From Sutcliffiella horikoshii (GTDB lineage: Bacteria; Bacillota; Bacilli; Bacillales; Bacillaceae_I), in assembly GCF_008180725.1 (NCBI RefSeq), contig NZ_VTEV01000001.1, forward strand, positions 1 through 64,000: a DNA stretch of 64,000 bases, read 5' to 3'. The notes below the pieces were generated by a model. That model made no database searches. It saw only the letters and a list, made by a program, of their open reading frames with translations, and was not told where the DNA came from. Made by a program: the position numbers and the translations under genes. Shown here in pieces: positions 40,856-49,391 of the stretch (the stretch's first letter is position 1; every line of letters starts with the position of its first letter).

Positions 40856-42670
40856 ATGCATAATTCAGCTAAAAAAATTGCAGAAAAGGCCTCCTACGAA
40901 GCCTTTATGAATTGTTATATTCGTGAGGTTGGAGATGTGAATTGGGTAAAGAAAAACGATTTGCTTAAGGTGTTCAAACTGCCCTACATATTAAATGGTA
41001 AAGAAGGATTGGAATTGGTACTTCCTTTACAACATATAAGCATGATTATAGAAGTCAATTATCGTTCACTAGTAGGTAAACATAAACTAGGAAGGGTCTA
41101 CAAATTCTATGATAAAGAAACAGTATGGAAAGAAGAAGAACCTTTAAATTGTATGATTTCATGCATTCAAGAATTGAATCTTCAAGCCAAAAACAATAAT
41201 TGTCATGAGATGACATCTCATTATGATGAACTTATTTTACGGTTGATTGATAGCTATCATACCATTTGTACATATATGGAAAAATCGGATTTTAAAAATA
41301 ATAATAAGAATGTAGAAGAATACAGCTTTTTAGAATCAGAGCAATCGCTTTTATTTGGTCATTGGTTGCATCCAACCCCAAAAAGTAGACAAGGGATGGC
41401 CACTTGGCAGCATGATCTATATGCACCAGAACTTAAAGGATCCTTTCAGTTACATTATTTTGAAGTAGACCAATCGATTTTGAAAGAAAGGTTCTATGGA
41501 GGAGAAGATTCCTCATTAATGAAGATTAAGATTCTGAAGATGACAAAGGAAGGTAAATACCTTTTCCCCATGCACCCATTACAGTCTCAATGGCTTCTGC
41601 AACAGGACTACGTACAACAAGCAATGCAGGCTAATCTACTGAAATATGTAGGTCCTATGGGAGACACGTTCTGTGCCACCTCTTCTATAAGAACGGTTTA
41701 TAACAAAAAGGACAACTGGATGTACAAGTTTTCCATTCCTGTAAAAGTAACAAATTCGATGAGAGTAAACAAGGTGCATGAACTTGAAGCAGGTGTTGTC
41801 ATGGCGGAATTGTTCAATAGAATAGACTTTTTACAAAAGCACAAATGCTTCCGTGTATTGAATGATCCGATTTCCTTGTCTCTTAACCTTCCTGGGAAAA
41901 TAGAAAATGGTTTTGAAGTTATTCTTCGGTCCAATCCATTTAAAGATGGTGAAGGGAAAGGGGTTCATTCCATTGCGGCATTGGTTCAAGATCCACTCCC
42001 TGAAGAACAATCATTAATGGAACAATTAGTTCAAAACATTTCCCGTACGTATCAACTAAACACGGAAGAAGCGAGCTTTCAATGGTTTCAAAAGTATTGG
42101 CACTGTTCGGTTGTGCCAATGATTTCTTTGTATGATGAATTTGGATTGGCATTAGAGGCACACCAGCAAAATAGTTTGGTGGATGTATCAAATGGGTTCC
42201 CTACTCACTATTACTTTAGGGATAATCAAGGTTATTATCTATCAAATTCGAAGAGAGAAAAGCTTGAGAGAATGGTTGTTAACTTGAAGAACGCACCGGA
42301 ACTATTTTACGACGAAGAAATGATTCAACATCGTTTTACCTATTATCTTTTTATTAACCATATCTTTTCCATCATATACAGGATGGGAGAGGATGGTTTG
42401 ATAGCGGAAGAAAAATTAGTCCAATGGATGATCAAAGAACTGAATAATCTTAAACAGGGATTGTCTGAGGAAGGAAAAAGATTTGTCCATTTTTTATTAA
42501 ACAACAAGGTACTTCCTTGCAAAGCAAACCTTTTAACACGTTTTCATGATGTAGATGAACTTTTGACTGATTTGGAACAGGCCGTCTATACTTCCATGCC
42601 AAATCCAATTTACTTCATGCAATCCATGGAAAAAAAGGAGAAACATTATGCCACAGCAAGTAGCGTCTAA
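40856..42670 (+). CDS. asbA: Petrobactin synthetase AsbA (NIS synthetase, spermidine-citrate ligase)
   Basis: 604 residues, the family length. NRPS-independent siderophore synthetase motifs are GHWLHPTPKSRQGMA near 162-176, FPMHPLQSQWLLQ near 237, the ATP-binding ATSSIRTVYNKKD region near 275-287, RSNPFKDGEGK near 359 and LALEAHQQN near 436. AsbA joins spermidine to a carboxyl of citrate, the first committed step of petrobactin. GTGGC-preceded ATG with RBS AAAGGGTG. Upstream are two Fur boxes; asbB starts 23 bases before its stop, so translation is coupled. Gene order A-F is that of Bacillus anthracis. Confidence 0.95.
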   Translation: MHNSAKKIAEKASYEAFMNCYIREVGDVNWVKKNDLLKVFKLPYILNGKEGLELVLPLQHISMIIEVNYRSLVGKHKLGRVYKFYDKETVWKEEEPLNCMISCIQELNLQAKNNNCHEMTSHYDELILRLIDSYHTICTYMEKSDFKNNNKNVEEYSFLESEQSLLFGHWLHPTPKSRQGMATWQHDLYAPELKGSFQLHYFEVDQSILKERFYGGEDSSLMKIKILKMTKEGKYLFPMHPLQSQWLLQQDYVQQAMQANLLKYVGPMGDTFCATSSIRTVYNKKDNWMYKFSIPVKVTNSMRVNKVHELEAGVVMAELFNRIDFLQKHKCFRVLNDPISLSLNLPGKIENGFEVILRSNPFKDGEGKGVHSIAALVQDPLPEEQSLMEQLVQNISRTYQLNTEEASFQWFQKYWHCSVVPMISLYDEFGLALEAHQQNSLVDVSNGFPTHYYFRDNQGYYLSNSKREKLERMVVNLKNAPELFYDEEMIQHRFTYYLFINHIFSIIYRMGEDGLIAEEKLVQWMIKELNNLKQGLSEEGKRFVHFLLNNKVLPCKANLLTRFHDVDELLTDLEQAVYTSMPNPIYFMQSMEKKEKHYATASSV

Positions 42671-44360
42671 TACGGAAAAGAGGGTAATCAAACAGTTGTT
42701 AGAGGCGATAGTCTTTGAAAAGTTGCTCCCATTTAGAGTAATGGAGGAAGATTCCAAAACTCATATCACCATATTTGGTAGTAATATTCGTATTTACTCA
42801 GAAGCGACGCACTCTTCTTTTGGAAGAATTCGACTAAATGAATGCACGATTAATATTACAGACCTACATGGGCATCAAACACCTGAACCAATAAGGGAAA
42901 TTGTCTCACAGCTAACAAGTAATCAAAAAATGCAAGACAACTTGATAGAGGAGTTACAACAAACCATTTTGCTTGGTGACTGGAATGAGGAAAATCTTGA
43001 GCAACCATGTAGGCATGAACTTTCCTATGAAGAGTTGGAGTCAGCCATCATGGAAGGGCACCCCTACCATCCTTGTTTTAAGGCAAGGACTGGTTTTAAT
43101 ACATATGATCATGAAGTATATGGTCCAGAGGCGCGTCAATCTTTTCAGTTATGGTGGGTTGCTGTCAAACGGGATTATGTGAGAACCTCCCTTCCAAACT
43201 CAGAAGAAGCATTCTTACAAGATGAAGTCGGTGAAAAAACTTATTCCTTACTCCTTGATCGTCTGAACATGGCGGGAGGTACAATCAAATCTTACTCACT
43301 GTTTCCTGTGCATCCTTGGCAATGGAAGAACAAAATTCAACAAGAAGTAAAATTTCTTAGACCGGATGATATTATCCCACTTGGATATGCTGGTGACTTT
43401 TATCGAGCAACGCAATCTGTTAGAACATTGTGGAATGAGACACAGCCTGAAAAGGCACACATAAAACTACCGTTAAACATGGTGAACACTTCATCATTAA
43501 GACTCATAGAACCTCATTCCGTCTGTACCGCTCCCACACTTTCCACCTGGTTGGTGAATTTGATAGAGTCTGATAGTTATCTGTCAGAGAGTCTGGCTAT
43601 TTTGCCTGAATATGCCGGTATGGTGGCTATGGAGGAATTTCCGAACATTTCTGGTCACTTGGCCGCTATCTGGAGGACCAGTCCAACTAGTTCCGTTATG
43701 GGATTAGAAAGCGCCGTACCAATGAATGCAATGGCATTACTAGAAAAAGACGGAAAGCCCTTTATCCTGCCTTGGCTTGAGCGTTACGGTATGAAGAAAT
43801 GGGTGGAGCAATTTGTAAAAGTTACAGTTGTCCCAATATGGCACTTGCTCGTATCAGAGGGAGTGGCTCTAGAAGCACATGCTCAGAATATGATTCTTGT
43901 GCATGAAAATGGCTGGCCGAAAAGAGTGATCTTGCGGGATTTTCATGAAAGCTTGGAATATGTGTATGATTTCCTGAAACAGCCTGAGTTAGCTCCGAAT
44001 TTTACAGAACTACATCCATGCTATGAACATGCACCGAATGATGAGTATTATTGGATGTCCTCGGTAGAAGGATTAAGGGAATTGATTATGGATACTTTAT
44101 TTGTTTTTCACTTAAGTGAACTATCCTTCCTACTAAGTCATCACATGGATTTTGCAGAAGCGGATTTCTGGAAAGAAGTTCGAGATGCAATACAAACTCA
44201 TTTTCTACATCACCCTCCATTACAAGAAAGAAATAAACAACTTTTCGCTGACAAAGAAAAAATCTTCACAGAGTCTCTTTTTACTAGAAAAGTTGGTATG
44301 GATAAAAGGGAATATCGTCATCCTGTTAACAACAGCTTATTTAATGAAGGGAAGTTATAA
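42648..44360 (+). CDS. asbB: Petrobactin synthetase AsbB (NIS synthetase)
   Basis: 570 residues, IucA/IucC family. Motifs: MEGHPYHPCFKARTGF near 131-146, FPVHPWQWKNKIQ near 218, ATQSVRTLWNE near 256, the GLESAVPMNAMALL region near 353 and VALEAHAQNMILVHENGWPK then RVILRDFHESLEYV near 407-440. It adds the second spermidine (or its dihydroxybenzoyl derivative) to the citrate centre using ATP. RBS AAGGAGAAA is 5-8 bases before the ATG. asbC follows after 3 bases. It is somewhat shorter than the AsbB I remember from B. anthracis, mainly at the ends. Confidence 0.94.
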   Translation: MPQQVASNTEKRVIKQLLEAIVFEKLLPFRVMEEDSKTHITIFGSNIRIYSEATHSSFGRIRLNECTINITDLHGHQTPEPIREIVSQLTSNQKMQDNLIEELQQTILLGDWNEENLEQPCRHELSYEELESAIMEGHPYHPCFKARTGFNTYDHEVYGPEARQSFQLWWVAVKRDYVRTSLPNSEEAFLQDEVGEKTYSLLLDRLNMAGGTIKSYSLFPVHPWQWKNKIQQEVKFLRPDDIIPLGYAGDFYRATQSVRTLWNETQPEKAHIKLPLNMVNTSSLRLIEPHSVCTAPTLSTWLVNLIESDSYLSESLAILPEYAGMVAMEEFPNISGHLAAIWRTSPTSSVMGLESAVPMNAMALLEKDGKPFILPWLERYGMKKWVEQFVKVTVVPIWHLLVSEGVALEAHAQNMILVHENGWPKRVILRDFHESLEYVYDFLKQPELAPNFTELHPCYEHAPNDEYYWMSSVEGLRELIMDTLFVFHLSELSFLLSHHMDFAEADFWKEVRDAIQTHFLHHPPLQERNKQLFADKEKIFTESLFTRKVGMDKREYRHPVNNSLFNEGKL

Positions 44361-44363
44361 TAG

Positions 44364-45602
44364 ATGTTTTTTATTAACGACAAGTACTATTCAAAGAATG
44401 ATGTTGAAAAACAATTTGAACACTTTGATCAAATGAACGTACTACATGATTGCAGAAAAAAAAGAATCTCAGTGTGTACAGAAAACGTCTTTGAGGGCTT
44501 GGCACTTTGTTTATATATAAAAGAAAAAGGTGGCTCCGTTGTACCTATTCATGCTGCTACCCCAAGAGATGCAGCAATACGCATCGCACACAAAAGCTCT
44601 AGTCACATTTTGATGTATGATTCTTTTCAAGCTCCTATTTTAATGATAAATGACAGGGAAGAAAAGCAAGGTGTACTTGTCCAAATGAGCTCAGGCACAA
44701 CAGGTGAACCTAAATGTTTAGAACGACCATGGGAAGACATTCAGGAAGAGATAGAAAACTATAATGAGAGTTTGCCGGTGGATATAGGGACTATACCGAT
44801 CATTGCATGCCCTACCTCCCATTCATACGGCTTTATCAGTGGAGTACTTACTGCTTTAGAGCGAGATATAGCTCCTATCATTATTAGTAACCTGAACCCC
44901 AAATATGTTTTAAAGAAATTAGTGGAAACGCCAAACCATATTTTATATGCTTCGCCTGCATTTTTACATACTTTAACCAAGCTCTCACCTCAAGGTTTTT
45001 CCTTTCAATATGTCATGACATCAGGCATGTTAATGTCTGCTGTTTGTCTGGACGACTTGAAAAGAAAATCCAATCGAGTTTTGCAACAGTATGGGTGTTC
45101 AGAAGCAGGGTGTATTGCCATTAACCCTGATGTACAGAGTCCATGTGAAATGGGATTTCCGCTGGAGCATTTTAAAGTTAGAGCAGGAAAAGATAGGGAC
45201 CATCCCAAAGAGGTGATACTGCAAGGAAGATCAATATCTATCCATACGAATGATATAGGTTATTTTAACGAAGTAGGCTCTTTATGCCTTCTTGGAAGAT
45301 TGGATGACATGATTAACGTAGCGGGACTTAATGTATATCCACAAGAGGTAGAAGAAATAATTCTGAAGGAACCAAACATCGAAGAAGTGATTGCCTACAA
45401 AAAACCAGATGCATTTGCAGGGGAGAGAGTATGTGTTCAATTTGTGGCTTCATCGTTTGTAGAAGAGTCCCAATTAAGGGATTGGTGCGTAAAGCAATTG
45501 GCCCCACATCAAGTTCCAGTTGAATTTACACAGGTTGAAAAAATTCCAACACTGCCAAATGGAAAGATTAGTAGAAAGCTAGTAGGAGAGATGATGGGAT
45601 GA
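44364..45602 (+). CDS. asbC: AsbC, 3,4-dihydroxybenzoate-AMP ligase
   Basis: 412 residues of the ANL adenylating superfamily, shorter than typical acyl-CoA ligases at the N-terminus, as AsbC is. The P-loop is VQMSSGTTGEPKCLERPW near 109-126; the aromatic substrate region includes CPTSHSYGFISG near 149 and QYGCSEAGCIAINP near 242; the hinge region is LGRLDDMINVAGLNVYPQEV near 310-329; the catalytic lysine lies in PTLPNGKISRK near the C-terminus. It activates 3,4-dihydroxybenzoate made by AsbF and loads it on AsbD. asbD starts inside its stop (ATGA). Confidence 0.94.
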   Translation: MFFINDKYYSKNDVEKQFEHFDQMNVLHDCRKKRISVCTENVFEGLALCLYIKEKGGSVVPIHAATPRDAAIRIAHKSSSHILMYDSFQAPILMINDREEKQGVLVQMSSGTTGEPKCLERPWEDIQEEIENYNESLPVDIGTIPIIACPTSHSYGFISGVLTALERDIAPIIISNLNPKYVLKKLVETPNHILYASPAFLHTLTKLSPQGFSFQYVMTSGMLMSAVCLDDLKRKSNRVLQQYGCSEAGCIAINPDVQSPCEMGFPLEHFKVRAGKDRDHPKEVILQGRSISIHTNDIGYFNEVGSLCLLGRLDDMINVAGLNVYPQEVEEIILKEPNIEEVIAYKKPDAFAGERVCVQFVASSFVEESQLRDWCVKQLAPHQVPVEFTQVEKIPTLPNGKISRKLVGEMMG

Positions 45603-45892
45603 AAGAGTGTTTAAGCAGAGAAGAACTTTATCATGCTGTTTACGATATTTTAAAACATAAATTAACTATACCAACATGGAAATCTTATAAGGAAAGCGCA
45701 AGATTGAATGAGGATCTTTATCTGGATTCCATAATGATATTACAACTTATTTTACATGTAGAGTTAGATCTGGGAATAAGCATACCAGATGACATGCTTG
45801 CGCCTAAAGACTTCCATACCGTTGAATCATTATTGAATTTTTTGGAGAAAGTGAGTTCCGAGCGATCTCTAGAAAAGGAGGGCCAAGTATGA
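45599..45892 (+). CDS. asbD: AsbD, aryl carrier protein
   Basis: 97 residues, a stand-alone carrier protein. The phosphopantetheine site is the serine in DLYLDSIMILQLILHVELDL (Ser near 44). The surrounding four-helix pattern and C-terminal SLLNFLEKV are as expected. It receives 3,4-dihydroxybenzoate from AsbC and hands it to AsbE. It overlaps asbC by 4 bases and asbE by 4 bases, so the three are translationally coupled. A phosphopantetheinyl transferase must come from elsewhere in the genome. Confidence 0.93.
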   Translation: MKECLSREELYHAVYDILKHKLTIPTWKSYKESARLNEDLYLDSIMILQLILHVELDLGISIPDDMLAPKDFHTVESLLNFLEKVSSERSLEKEGQV

Positions 45893-46860
45893 TTAAAGTT
45901 CATTGCTTTGTAAGCTGTGTATGTGAAGTTATCAAAAAAACGGAAGGCGTGGACCATCGCCCCTTTTACTTTGGAGTATGGGATGCTGATTTTGATGTCA
46001 CACCAGATGGCACCTTAAGCTACCATTCTGAAAACATTGATCACGACTTTTTTAAATCTTGGTATGAATTGCTTTATGGTATTAAGATACAAAGATGGTA
46101 TGACGAAACAAAGACAAAATCTACTAATATGATGACTTTGCTGGAATTGATAAAAAATAAACCGAGTTACCGCTCCATCATGGTTATGCTCGATCTTTCC
46201 ATGCTTCCTGAGCGTGAAAATAAGTTTCATCAAAGTCCATTCCCACACTATGTCATGTTAGAGGAAACAGAGGATCCAGATGAATGGTTTATGTTTGATC
46301 CAGATTTTAGGTGGGAAGGTAGATTGTCTAAACAAAAAATAATGGATGCTATTATGGCTCCGGCAGTAAAGGGCGGGTATTACTTTGATGCGGAGCATAT
46401 TAATCCAACTAGTCCTGAAACCATACAGGCTTATTTTCAAACATGTATGAAACTTAATGAAAATCCAATGTCTGAAGCAATCCGCCATATAGTAGACTTA
46501 TTTTCAAAAGGCTCACAAAAGCATAGAAGAACTGAACTTAAGGATGCCCTTAAGCAAATACCTGTCTTGGCAATTAGAAAATATGCCTATGAACATGCCT
46601 TCGCATTCTTCTGGGAGGCTAACGGTTATACAGAGGAATGGTTTGAAGAGTGGTGCGATGAAATAGAAAAGCTTGTAAAAGGGTTTACTGCCATACAATA
46701 TCGTGCGATGAAATATGCGATGACTGGTGATGAAAACGTGTTAAATGATATCCATATAAAATTAACTCAACAAGAAAAACTGGAATATTCGATTAAGGGC
46801 GGCCTTAGAGATTGTTTTGAAGCTTGGATGATCATGAATCAATCCAAAGTACTGGCTTGA
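45889..46860 (+). CDS. asbE: AsbE, dihydroxybenzoyl-spermidine condensing enzyme
   Basis: 323 residues without a common catalytic motif, which is typical of AsbE. Seen are FYFGVWDADFDVTPDGTLSY near 27-46, ESPFPHYVMLEETEDPDEWF-like acidic stretches near 115-135 and EWFMFDPDFRWEGRLSK. AsbE transfers the dihydroxybenzoyl group from AsbD to the amine of spermidine or of the spermidine-citrate intermediate. Identity is from size, position between asbD and asbF and overall similarity as remembered. RBS GGAGGG lies 7 bases before the ATG within asbD. Confidence 0.88.
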   Translation: MIKVHCFVSCVCEVIKKTEGVDHRPFYFGVWDADFDVTPDGTLSYHSENIDHDFFKSWYELLYGIKIQRWYDETKTKSTNMMTLLELIKNKPSYRSIMVMLDLSMLPERENKFHQSPFPHYVMLEETEDPDEWFMFDPDFRWEGRLSKQKIMDAIMAPAVKGGYYFDAEHINPTSPETIQAYFQTCMKLNENPMSEAIRHIVDLFSKGSQKHRRTELKDALKQIPVLAIRKYAYEHAFAFFWEANGYTEEWFEEWCDEIEKLVKGFTAIQYRAMKYAMTGDENVLNDIHIKLTQQEKLEYSIKGGLRDCFEAWMIMNQSKVLA

Positions 46861-46874
46861 AGGAGGTAATGTAT

Positions 46875-47711
46875 ATGAATTTATCTTTATGTACCATCTC
46901 ATTTCGACACCATCTCCAATCTATGAAAGACATAGCAGAATGGGCACAGTCAAACAATTTTCAAGGTATAGAGATTTGGGGCATTCATGCTAAGCATATG
47001 AAAGACGATCCACACTATAATAGTGATTGGTTGGCATCGTATAACCTATATACAAGTATGTTAAGCGACTATCTTCCTCTTCACATGTCACATAAGGAAC
47101 TTCTCCGTGCAACGATGGAATTGAGCGAGCTTGGTCACCATTGGGGAACACATAAGTTAAGAACTTTTGCCGGGCACCGTGCGAGTTCCTCGTTGAATAA
47201 GCAAGAGCGTAAATCAATAGTTGCGAAATTAAAATTAATTTGTCAGGAGCTAGAAAGAGAAAATCAACTTCTACTATTAGAAACGCATCCTAATACCCTG
47301 ACCGACACGGTACCATCTACATTAAAACTATTGGAGGAAGTAAATCATCCTGCTTTAAAAATTAACTTTGATGTATTACACATATGGGAATCAGGAGCGA
47401 ATCCAATAGAAGCTTTATTTGAACTAAAACCATTTATTAAGCACTTTCATTTTAAAAATATTTCCTCTAAAAGCAAACTAGATGTATTTAATCCACACAA
47501 TGTATATGCCGCAGCAGGCTCAAGGGAAGGGATGACCCCTTTATTTGAAGGAATCCTTGACTATGAGGAATTTGTAAAAACCGCTTCCTGCATGACAGAG
47601 GTTGATGCGTCTCTAGAATGGTTCGGTGGCAATGTAAAAGAGGTGCTAGAGAAAGATGCAAAAAGAATTATTCATTTAACTAAAGAGGTCAATAGGTTGT
47701 ATGTTAGTTAA
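46875..47711 (+). CDS. asbF: AsbF, 3-dehydroshikimate dehydratase
   Basis: 278 residues from the ATG at 46875, chosen because AAGGAGG (46860-46866) is 8 bases before it; B. anthracis AsbF begins in the same way (SLCTISFRH). It is a TIM-barrel metal enzyme that turns 3-dehydroshikimate into 3,4-dihydroxybenzoate. Metal and active-site residues are in LLLETHPNTLTDTVPSTL (Glu, His) near 134, NFDVLHIWESGANP (Asp, His) near 166, KHFHFKNIS (His) near 195 and SLEWFGGN (Glu) near 252. It is the last gene of the cluster; no clear terminator follows, and the next 220 bases are leader of the phosphatase gene. Confidence 0.95.
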   Translation: MNLSLCTISFRHHLQSMKDIAEWAQSNNFQGIEIWGIHAKHMKDDPHYNSDWLASYNLYTSMLSDYLPLHMSHKELLRATMELSELGHHWGTHKLRTFAGHRASSSLNKQERKSIVAKLKLICQELERENQLLLLETHPNTLTDTVPSTLKLLEEVNHPALKINFDVLHIWESGANPIEALFELKPFIKHFHFKNISSKSKLDVFNPHNVYAAAGSREGMTPLFEGILDYEEFVKTASCMTEVDASLEWFGGNVKEVLEKDAKRIIHLTKEVNRLYVS

Positions 47712-47719
47712 ACAATTTA

Positions 47720-47747
47720 TTAACTCTGTATTTACACATGTTACGGT
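47720..47747 (+). promoter_or_regulatory. Candidate PhoP (Pho box) direct repeats
   Basis: TTAACT at 47720, TTTACA at 47731 and a weaker TACGGT at 47742 are spaced by 11 bases, the PhoP pattern of TTAACA-like repeats. A TATTAT at 47783-47788 could be the -10. Only the first two repeats are good, so the call is tentative but fits the phosphatase downstream. Confidence 0.35.
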
Positions 47748-47937
47748 CAAGAAATAAATTTTAGCCCTTATTTCACTTGCGTTATTATAGAAGACTATAT
47801 ATACTTTCCGACGAATCGTAAATTAGTAGAAAATACCCTTATTTTTGTAAAATAGCATTAATAGAATCTTCATTCCTCCTTTACTTTTACTTGTTAACCT
47901 GAGCATGTAGCAAAAATTGCTGAGGGAGGAAAAAGTC

Positions 47938-49275
47938 ATGTTCAAAAAAGTCGCAAGTGTGGCAGTCGCAGCAGGATTGGTATTTTCAGGTGTACAAGTA
48001 AGTGTGGGAATGGATAAAGCGGAAGCCAAAAAAGAAGCTGTCAATGTACAACAGAAACAAGGCAAAGTCAAAAATGTCATTTATATGATTCCAGATGGAT
48101 ACAATGCCGGTTATGCAACAAACTACCGGTGGTATAAAGGCGAGGAATCTTCTTTCGATCAACATGTAAAAGGATTGATCAAAACGCATTCAGCAGACAC
48201 CGAAGTAACGGATTCTGCAGCAGCAGGTACCGCAATGGCAACTGGCGTAAAGACAAATAACGGGATGGTGGGCGTGACTCCTGATGGCGAAGAAGTAGAT
48301 TCCATTTTAGATGCCGCAGAAGCATCTAAAAAATCAACCGGACTAGTTGCAACATCTACTATTACTCATGCAACTCCTGCAGTATTTGGAGCAAGTGTTG
48401 CTTCTCGTTCTGATGAATCCTCTATTGCCCCGCAATATTTTGATAACGGCGTAGATGTCATACTTGGCGGGGGAAGAGACTACTTTCTTAGTAAAGAAAA
48501 TGGTGGAAAGCAACCTGAGGGCGACTTGGTTGAGCAAGCAAAAAAGAACGGCTATCAATATGCTTCGAACAAAGAAGAATTAAAAAATGCAAAAGGAGAA
48601 AAGTTACTAGGTTTGTTTGCCAACGATGCGATGTCTCCTGAGATGCACCGTAACGAAACGGATGAACCAAGCCTGGCTGAAATGACCAACACAGCAATTG
48701 ATACATTGAGCAAAAATAAACAAGGTTTCTTTTTAATGGTAGAAGGTTCTCAAATTGATTGGGCAGGGCATGCTCATGACTCGGCATGGGCCATGACTGA
48801 TTCCGAATCATTTGACAAAGCTGTGGAAGCGGCTTTAGAATTTGCAGAAAAAGATGGAAATACATTGGTTGTTGTAGCAGGTGACCATGAAACAGGTGGA
48901 ATGTCCGTCGGTGCTAACGGTGAATATGACTTAAAAATAGATGTCCTAGATAGCGTAACAGCAACAGGTAACAAAATGGCAAGCGAACTTAATAACGATA
49001 AAAGTAATATCAAAGAAGTGGTAAAGAAATATACTTCCATGGATTTAACAGAAGATGAAGTAGAGAAAATCAAAATGGCAGAAAAGCCTTATATTGCAAT
49101 TAATGAAGTAGTAAGTGACCGTGCTCTTATCGGATGGACAACTACGGCACATACAGGAACAGACTTACCGGTTTATGCCTTTGGACCACACTCAGATAAA
49201 TTTAGCGGATTATTGGACAACACCGATCTTCCTAAATTAATGGCAGAAGCAATGAAAATTAAGTTTAATAGGTAA
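47938..49275 (+). CDS. Secreted alkaline phosphatase
   Basis: 445 residues from the ATG at 47938 (RBS GAGGGAGGA). Residues 1-25 are a Sec signal peptide (KKVASVAVAAGLVFSGVQVS). The PhoA/PhoB fold is shown by NVIYMIPDGYNAGYATNYRW near 43-62 (first metal Asp), the nucleophile serine in EVTDSAAAGTAMATGVKTNN near 92, FFLMVEGSQIDWAGHAHDSA near 262-281, VVAGDHETGGMSVG near 313 and GWTTTAHTGTDLPVYAFGPH near 400-419, which hold the Zn/Mg ligands. It releases phosphate from monoesters outside the cell. A strong terminator follows. Confidence 0.93.
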   Translation: MFKKVASVAVAAGLVFSGVQVSVGMDKAEAKKEAVNVQQKQGKVKNVIYMIPDGYNAGYATNYRWYKGEESSFDQHVKGLIKTHSADTEVTDSAAAGTAMATGVKTNNGMVGVTPDGEEVDSILDAAEASKKSTGLVATSTITHATPAVFGASVASRSDESSIAPQYFDNGVDVILGGGRDYFLSKENGGKQPEGDLVEQAKKNGYQYASNKEELKNAKGEKLLGLFANDAMSPEMHRNETDEPSLAEMTNTAIDTLSKNKQGFFLMVEGSQIDWAGHAHDSAWAMTDSESFDKAVEAALEFAEKDGNTLVVVAGDHETGGMSVGANGEYDLKIDVLDSVTATGNKMASELNNDKSNIKEVVKKYTSMDLTEDEVEKIKMAEKPYIAINEVVSDRALIGWTTTAHTGTDLPVYAFGPHSDKFSGLLDNTDLPKLMAEAMKIKFNR

Positions 49276-49280
49276 TTTGC

Positions 49281-49315
49281 AAACCCTTTTCTTGTAAAAG
49301 AAAAGGGTTTTTCTG
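49281..49315 (+). terminator. Rho-independent terminator
   Basis: AAACCCTTTTCTT, GTAA loop, AAGAAAAGGGTTT, then TT. Confidence 0.85.
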
Positions 49316-49391
49316 TAGAGAAAAATTGAGCGCGGATTAAAAATCCTGTACACTTATAAAACAAACATATCAGAAAAGGTGCTATTTAATA

